Source of the DNA: Blastobasis lacticolella
Taxonomy: Eukaryota > Arthropoda > Insecta > Lepidoptera > Blastobasidae
Direction: 5' to 3'
Length of the DNA: 64,000 bases
Assembly (NCBI GenBank): GCA_905147135.1
Contig: LR990043.1
Span: 4,685,057 to 4,749,056, forward strand
A model generated the notes under the pieces. That model ran no database searches, had not been told where the DNA came from, and worked only from the letters and a program-made list of their open reading frames with translations. Made by a program: the position numbers and the translations under genes. Numbering within the stretch: position 1 is the stretch's first letter; each line of letters starts with the position of its first letter. Positions 57,123 through 64,000 of this stretch are shown piece by piece.

Positions 57123-58111
57123 GTAAAAACTTTTTTATTCGCTAGTATTATTTTTAAGAAAAATCTTTATGAAGTTTCTAAACACTCGAAGTCTTCTTAA
57201 TTTCAATTTATTTCTTGGAGTATATTTACTATAGCGGATTTCAGTAAAATTGAAGTTTTATTATGGATTAGGTAATTTTTAAATTGAACTTTTAAAAAAT
57301 GGTTTTAGTTGACTTTACCTTCTTCTAAAACTTCTTCAGTTCTGTAAATGTGTGAGACTTGATAATAACAAGTCCCAAATCAACTTTAATCATTACTCAA
57401 CTAGCGGTTTCGATTGGCTTCACCCCAGTTTCGTCGTAATATCATTAAATTAGCTCGCGGACAGACGGACAGATCGTGTAATCAATATAGCTGTCACGGG
57501 AAACTTAATTGTCGCCTGACGACCCCTTGTACAATTATTATATGCGTTCCCATTGACATTGCTAAATAATATTGACACTAACCCCGCGGTTTCGTGAAAC
57601 TTTTAATCTTAGATAGTTCTGGAGATTTCAGAGTAAATAAAGTGATAAGATTTTTATTTTTATTTTTCTATTATTGAACTCAATCGACATTATTAAAATT
57701 GCTATTTATTTATTTATTTGTATATTACAGTGTATAAAGTTCTATTTTAAAACAGTAAATTATAGGACCTCGCCAGTAAACTAATGCTATGTCGAAGGGT
57801 TTGGAAAAAAGCCTCACTGGATTTTTGTTGTCTAATTAGGGCTCATTGTTATGTTTATTCGTTCAATTACTATGATTTAATTCGATTAAATAGTGCTTAT
57901 TAAAAGTATTGCTGCCAGTGATGGTTTGAAACCATATTTTAATAGTTTCGGATTATCACAATTGTAACAAATTGTTACCTATACAGAAACATAGTTCAAA
58001 GTGATTTAAACTTGCTATGAAAATCTGGCTAAAAAGTTGTAACTTATTTAATTTAATCTTTTAAATGAAACGGGTTAAGCGTGAGTTTTATTTTTAAAAA
58101 TATGTTTGAAG
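57123..58111. other. Intron-like AT-rich DNA
   Basis: Starts with the donor of the putative exon. A (TTTA)n tract is near 57705. No repeat or exon recognised. Confidence 0.4.
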
Positions 58112-58348
58112 ATACTCTTACGGTGAGGGAAATCATCGTGATGAAACCTGCACATTCAGGCGACTGAATGTGTAACCATTATCCAATCGGTTCAGGTGCC
58201 CCTGGTAGTAGGGTCATGGAGGTCGGATGGCAGTCGCTCCACTGTAATTACCTGACCTGCCAAATCCCCGGAAAGAAAACGGACTCCGGGCCCTCGTGCG
58301 CGAGAGCACAACCGGGCTATTAACGCCAATATGATGATGATGATGACG
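58112..58348 (+). mobile_element. SINE family 2, head missing
   Basis: ATACTCTTACGGTGAGGGAA through CACAACCGGGCTATTAACGC and a (GAT)n tail. Confidence 0.78.
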
Positions 58349-59574
58349 ATAATTTTTTTAATTAATTCTTGTATCTGAAACTAGAGTAATCTCAAGAAAA
58401 TATTAAATTCTATAATTTATTTAGTACTAAAAATCAAGGACCTAAACTGTTAAATATCTTAATAGGCAAGGCTTCCAACTACTGCGGCAGCCAAGGGGTT
58501 ACTTCCATACCCACGTTCCACTTTCAAAATGCGCTCTATTAATTCCCTGATTGGTCAAAGGCAAGCTCCGATACTCCAATTGAGTACCGAGATAGCGATT
58601 ACAAAGTACAAAGGAGCTTGCCGGTGTACCGGTATAACCGGTACCGTTCCGGTATACCGTTCAAATATTAATTTCCAATTTCCATTTGGTTCCATCACGG
58701 GCGGTTCTTTGCTACTTTTTTCTAAAATCACCCTTTGCTATCTTCGCTTCACTCTAGGGTGGGGTACGATGTTGCAAAAAAAGTCTTTAAAAAATCAAAT
58801 AACACTGAAATTCTATGCTACCTATAATTATCATTAAGCAGTCAAGTATTGTTATTAAAAAGGGTTTATGGTTAAGTATGATTGGAAAATGCAAATGCAA
58901 TCACATTATTGTATACAGCAAAACTTATTAAATAAAAAAATCTAAAATCGAAATCTTTCTATGTTAAATATTATAAATGTACTAGTTTGGTAATGAAGTA
59001 TTTTTTGGACATCCATAATAAATTATAAAGATTGAAGATTTGTAAAAACAAATAAGTAGAAATAAAATAATTGGATAGGTAACTTAAGTACGTAACTCAC
59101 AACAAAAATCACACATAGAACAACGCAACCAGATTACTGGGTAGCAATTAATAACAAAGTAGCTATAATCGCAGGCTGGCTAATAATTTTCCCGGAACGC
59201 CGGGACCCGGGACATCTGATCCCGGCTGTAATCCGATTTGTCTGATCGAACACTGGTCGTTATTCGATTTGCCATTATTTTTGTGCTACATAAGTACAAC
59301 GTACCGTACAGGCGACATTGATTTTAATAAGATTGCGTATTTATTTTTTGGGCAGAAATAGAATAATACTTTGTCCTTTTTTCCTTTTTGTTAGTTAGTA
59401 GGTTTCTTTAACATTGTGTATGGATTACGAAGCAACGTAGGTATTTTGTTTTTGATTCGCAATTTCAGTACTTATAATAAAAAAAATTATAAGCAAGTTC
59501 GTTTCTGACTGTAGTAGTTCTGTAGTAGGTCTCTAAGTCCGGAGCGCACGACATTTACCTTTACACACATACTT
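58349..59574. other. Non-coding with a cluster of CCGGT motifs at 58618-58660
   Basis: GTACCGGTATAACCGGTACC and neighbouring CCGGTATACC form a dense group. Otherwise no recognised feature. Confidence 0.4.
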
Positions 59575-59827
59575 ATGCACGATTTATCCCAAATGTTTAT
59601 ACAATTTTGGTTACTATAATAATGACAGTAAGCTTACATCTTATTATTTGTAAACAATCGCGTAGCGCCCGCATAGTCACCGCACAGTAATCGTGTCGCA
59701 CCCGCGCAGTCGTTGTGCCGCGCAGTCTATAGGGTAGACTTTCTGTTCGGTTGCTACGCGGTGACTGTGGCACAACGCGTAAGCGTTTACTGCTCGGTTT
59801 GTAAGCGGTGATGTATAAACGGGCCCT
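59575..59827. repeat. Family 'A' repeat, reverse copy
   Basis: Ends ...GCGGTGATGTATAAACGGGC, the complement of the start of 17491-17697; interior rich in CGCACCCGCGCAG-type repeats. Confidence 0.65.
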
Positions 59828-59861
59828 TATTCTTGATAATATCTAGATAGGATAGCAGGGA

Positions 59862-60232
59862 GGGAGTGTCGGTGACGTAGATATTTCATAGCGGGTCGGA
59901 CACGTAATCGACAGGTACCATGTTCGATTCCCAGTGCCGCCATGTAGGACTTTTTTCCGATTTATGTACATAAGTTGTACACTATGCGATGCTCTAATGG
60001 CGAGGGAAAACATCCTGAGGAAACCGATATAACACAACCGACAAACATTCAGGCGGCTGAATGCGTAGTAACCGTGATACACATCTGATCAGATTCCCCT
60101 GTGAACAGTGTGGCAGTCGCTTTAGTCTATCTGAGCTGCCAAATCCTGGACAATGGTCAAAGGCAAACCTAAAAGGCGAAAGGCGGCCTTCGCGCGTGAT
60201 AGCACAACCGGGATATGAACGCCGAGATGGTT
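59862..60232 (+). mobile_element. SINE family 2 with tRNA-like head
   Basis: Head 59862-59945 with a GTTCGATTCCCAGTGCCGCC box B, body GGCGAGGGAAAACATCCTGA, end CACAACCGGGATATGAACGC. Confidence 0.75.
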
Positions 60233-61039
60233 TTCTAGATTGGATATCAACATTATTCTGAACCTACAGTAAAATAATATGGTGTTCCACACAGAAACGG
60301 GTCCGGAAAGTCATAACTGACTATTACGCAAACGAAGTCGCGGCAAAAAGATGGTACAAAATAACTGTCAAAATAAAGTTACGCCTACACAGGAGTGAAA
60401 GTACATCGCCCAGCTCTGCAATCGTGCCGTCGGCAGGTAATCCATTTACCGATGTCCACTGCTGAATGTGGCCAAATTAGATTTCCATCCCGAATGATGG
60501 ATCGGGCGCCGAGAAAATCAGAGGTCGCCTATACGGGATCCGTACTAACTAGTCCCTACATCATGAGCGCCCGCCTCTGTAGGTACTTTTGGCGCTAAAT
60601 ATCGGAGTGGATTTAGATAAAATGTGGTATTTATATGACTTCTATGACATTAACTAGCTATGTGTTCTCGGGGTTTGGCTATTATATGCATGTATTTATA
60701 CCATATAAACCTTCCGGAAGAAGTTTGGAATAAATTATATATTATTAGTGGTTTAAGAGTAACTGCTCCTCCGCTAACTAGCGGAAACACAGAGACAGAT
60801 AGACATGGAAAGCGACTTTATTGAATACCTACTATGTAAGGATTAGGATAAGAAAGGATAGGAATAATACTTTGAGAAAGGAAACGGCACTAAAAGTTTG
60901 TTTTGAAGTAAAAGCGAGAAAAATAATTTACTGTTTTTATTAAATGATGATGAATGGAGTTAGTACTAATTTAGGCAAGCTCAACATTATTGTACTTATT
61001 TTATTTAAATTAGGTAAGTGTTAAATAAAATTGCGGTAT
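60233..61039. other. Non-coding, unassigned
   Basis: 60300-60360 ends with an ACGAAGTCGCGGCAAAAAG repeat tail. 60395-60600 is GC-richer but unrecognised. Confidence 0.3.
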
Positions 61040-61248
61040 TATAACCCCCGACCCAGTTTACTTAAATTCAAATATTTTATAAACTACAGAATCGATTTTA
61101 ATTAAACAACGAATAACGACTTTCAAATAGAGAAAACCGCATCCAAATTGGTCCATCTCTTCGGAAGCTACGATGCCGCAGACAGATACACAAAGCCACA
61201 GATACACAGGTCAAACTTATAACACACATGTTTTCGTCTGGGGTTAAA
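61040..61248 (+). repeat. Repeat family 'H' copy
   Basis: ATAACCCCCGACCCAGTTTA to GTCTGGGGTTAAAAA, with GACTTTCAAATAGAGAAAAC and CACAAAGCCACAGATACACA inside. The ends are roughly inverted. Confidence 0.6.
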
Positions 61249-61419
61249 AATAACCACCCCTTAAGGTTATACGCCGAAAAGGCTTTAGCGGACAATGATC
61301 TCTCGGTCAGAACCAATTTGTAAGCGGTCAAAGCGATAGCTGTAACTCTTTAAGGCGGTTCGTCATTCATACTAAATTTCTCATTCCATTCTTTCATTAC
61401 CTTTAATGGCGAGCCAACT

Positions 61420-61690
61420 TAGGAAATGTGTAAAATTATTTGTCAAAGGTCTACATTTCCTAGGAAATGTAGGTTTATATTTCCTAGGCATTGTACGCAA
61501 TTCCTAAATAAAGCAGGAAATGTTTTGAGGTTATGTAGACAATAAAACGGGGAAATTCCACTGCTCCAGAATTAAAAAAAAACACTAGAGTCGCTCTACA
61601 AGAGAGTCTAGATTTGGTTGTGGCGCGGTGGCTCATAAAAACTAAAAAAAAACTCGCTTTGCTCCTCGCAACCTAACCCTCAGTGACAGA
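61420..61690 (-). repeat. Repeat family 'E', copy 2
   Basis: ACATTTCCTAGGAAATGT, GGAAATGTTTTGAGGTTATG and, on the minus strand, GGGTTAGGTTGCGAGGAGCA; reverse of 49380-49760. Confidence 0.55.
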
Positions 61691-62099
61691 ATGACGTTTT
61701 TGATAGTTGCGGCCTACTGACAGATGTTCAAATAAAACAGTGAAATTGATACATTCCAGATTCCTGTTTAAGAAATGAATGACATTCCTAGAAAATGTGT
61801 ATAATAAAAATTTCACACATTTCCGGTCGATATTTGGGATTTCATAGGAGTTTTGTATAATTATGGATTGCATACATTTTCTGCTATCAACGAGACTAAC
61901 CGAGAGTAAAATACATTACAATACCAGTTAGTTAGACTATTGATTTAGCTCATGACAATCACTTACTACCCTTAAATCCGTCTGATAGTACTATAGTATT
62001 TTTTGGCCTGTGATGCACTATGGTTTACGAGATATGGATCCAGGTCTGCGTATTCCACGCCCACGAAACTTTACGCGACTTGACCGAATACATAACTAC
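61691..62099. other. Non-coding, nothing firm
   Basis: Further ATTTCC/CCTAGAAAATG motifs up to about 61880 suggest an extension of family E. Confidence 0.35.
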
Positions 62100-62340
62100 C
62101 ACATCCGTGGCAGTCTTCGCGAGAGACATCGCCGATAAGAGTCAGGAGGGTTGCCTGCTCTGGTTAGGTCACCAAACCCGTAAGCACTACGGATACGTCG
62201 GAAATAGGTGCCTAAACCTGCCGGTATCAGAAAAGAGGTCCAAGAAACGGTGGATTGGCGTTCCTGAGTCGGATGCGAGTGTCAACGGCGACGACGCGAG
62301 GTTGCCGAAGACCAGGCGAAGGGGAAGAGAAAAAGAGGAT
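62100..62340 (+). pseudogene. Decayed LINE reverse-transcriptase C-terminus
   Basis: Encodes LLWLGHQTRKHYGYVGNRCL, then EKRSKKRWIGVPESD. This matches the 'LRWLGHV.R......R....GRR.RGRPKKRW.D' ending of non-LTR endonuclease-reverse transcriptases. The frame is open but surrounded by non-coding DNA. Confidence 0.6.
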
Positions 62341-63593
62341 GACATAATTTAGAAAATATAGCTATCTAAATGGTTGACCGTTTCTACACATAGTTATTAT
62401 AAATATTTCACATCTTGTTGGCTTCCAAATAAATAAAAGAAAATAGCTAGTAAAGAGCAATAAGTAACAGATCGTAAGCGATAAAAAAAATGCGAATAAA
62501 ACCATCGCGCAAGCGGTTGCGCACATGTTGCGAATTGCGACAAAACAACGACAAATCCCGGCGGCCGCGAGACCATCGCAGGATCCTACATCCGCTTCTC
62601 ACACTTCATACAAACACATACAAGTCATACAAATACATACAAGTCGCACACAGAGTCCCATTTCAGTATTGTGCAAAGCAATAATTAAAATCTTAACTGT
62701 GGCAATCGTATAACACGTGTTGACTATGTGGGAGACAATTTGCAAAGGACCGACTTCGCATGCGAATTAAATGTTGTCAAGTTATTCGTGCAGAGATGAG
62801 GTTGATTTTTTATTGTTCAAATAGATGATTTACTACAATCTCTTTTTTTATGATTTATATTTTTTTAATCCGGACGACTTCGTCCTTTTGCTTAAACTTG
62901 TCATTTTCGGAATTTTATTTTTTCCAAAATTGTCATTTTCCTAACTTGTCTCGTTTTTTTAACTAGTCTTAGTTTAAAATCGTCATTTTTTTATTCACGC
63001 CCCAGTTAGATCTGACACCGTCGTTTTTTGTTACTCTTTAAAATCTATAGGTATTGTATGCCATTTAAAATCTATATTTTATACTAATTATAGGTAGGTA
63101 ACTCATAATATGAGTGAGTAGGTCTCACTTTGATTTTCAATTTCATGTAATAACAACTAATGCCTATAGGTATCGTTGAATAGAATAGTATTCGATAACA
63201 TTCTTTATAGATATTACAAGCACTTCGGCGGTGACCATAATATGTCGTCACTTGAGATATTATCTCAAATAACGACAACATTCAAGTGAGACCCATCTTA
63301 ACGTAGCGTTACATCACACCCATGCTAATAGGCAGCCGGTGACCCATTAGGATAATGGCTCACACGTGGCTCTTTGCTCTCGCCAAATCCCTACGCCGTA
63401 CAAAAGACCGATTTTCTGCCCAAATTCATTATTAATGGCCCGCCCTACCAAACACCAACACGATTAGCTGAGAACGCGATTTTACGCACTGTTTATGTGT
63501 CGTCGGTCGGGTTTTGTTTTTTAGTTGAAATTTTTGGTACAAGGCGCTGTGGAGGGTAGGCATATAGACGCAGTAATCCATAATGAAATTAAT
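62341..63593. other. Non-coding, no gene seen
   Basis: T-rich run at 62845-63000; a CG-richer patch at 63300-63560 without a recognised domain. Confidence 0.35.
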
Positions 63594-63638
63594 TACCTGG
63601 TAAATATTGCAGGTACCAGCTGCAATCTTTACCAGGTA
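63594..63638. repeat. 45-bp palindrome
   Basis: TACCTGGTAAA..TTGCAG / CTGCAA..TTTACCAGGTA around GTACCAG. Followed by a LINE-like tail CCAGCAGTGGGTGATATGAT. Confidence 0.75.
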
Positions 63639-63807
63639 TACGACCGGCCTTTGTGGAGATCTCTGGCCAGTTATGCCCAGCAGTGGGTGATATGATGATA
63701 ATGATGTAATGAATGACTAAAGACTTCAAATATTAGCGATATTTAAAAGATAGCTGTGCTTTGAAAAACACGTTTCCTTCCCACCTGGTGAAATTGTAAA
63801 TAATATG

Positions 63808-64000
63808 ATAATCATCTTGGCGATAATGTCCCGGTTATGCTCTTGCGTATAAGGGCCCGGGGTCCGCCTTGACCATGATCCAGAATTTGGCAGATCAGGT
63901 ATTTAAAGTAAAACGATGGATCAAAGTTACACATTCAGTCGTCTGAATGTGCAGGTTTCATCACGATGTTTTCCCTCGCCTCGTTAAATTGATATTATGT
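63808..64000 (-). mobile_element. SINE family 2, cut by the window end
   Basis: CATCTTGGCGATAATGTCCC through CACATTCAGTCGTCTGAATG to TCATCACGATGTTTTCCCTC; the tRNA-like head would lie beyond 64000. Confidence 0.75.

Noticed and set aside
1..64000. CRISPR arrays, operons, bacterial promoters or phage genes
   Set aside because: None seen; the window is a eukaryotic, repeat-rich nuclear sequence.

Overview
The window looks like nuclear DNA of an insect, most likely a moth or butterfly. It is AT-rich and intron-containing, and it is crowded with transposable elements of the kinds seen in lepidopteran genomes: Jockey/CR1-like LINEs, RTE-like LINE 3' ends, two tRNA-derived SINE families, many MITEs and a Ty3/gypsy LTR element. 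The species cannot be named from the sequence alone. No rRNA genes, genuine tRNA genes, CRISPR arrays or bacterial operons were seen.

The main host gene lies on the minus strand between about 17423 and 3721. Six short exons were assembled by eye from canonical GT-AG splice sites with fully compatible phases. They encode a secreted papain/cathepsin-L-like protein (I29 propeptide plus C1A domain) in which all three catalytic residues are replaced (Cys25 to Gly, His159 to Gln, Asn175 to Cys, papain numbering). The reading frame is open throughout. It is best described as a catalytically dead cathepsin homologue (pseudoprotease). Its introns are packed with transposons, including a 5'-truncated LINE with an intact 665-codon antisense frame and a MITE split in two by a 3.4 kb LINE.

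A second host gene probably starts on the plus strand near 56981. A GC-rich, CpG-island-like stretch (about 55990-57122) leads into a 47-codon first coding exon ending in a splice donor. The product was not recognised, and no later exon was identified before 64000.

Layout: 1-1625, a fold-back array of about 104-bp repeats; 2070-3212, two LINE remnants; 3721-17423, the pseudo-cathepsin gene; 17491-19670, MITEs and an RTE tail; 19683-30408, a young Ty3/gypsy element (LTRs about 99% identical by eye) that keeps gag-protease and the integrase C-terminus, lacks reverse transcriptase, and carries a nested 4.9 kb inverted-repeat element; 30413-55490, mostly non-coding DNA with scattered SINEs, MITEs and LINE tails, ending in a 640-bp tandem duplication; 55990-57122, the promoter and first exon; 57123-64000, intron or intergenic DNA with SINEs and a decayed reverse-transcriptase fragment.
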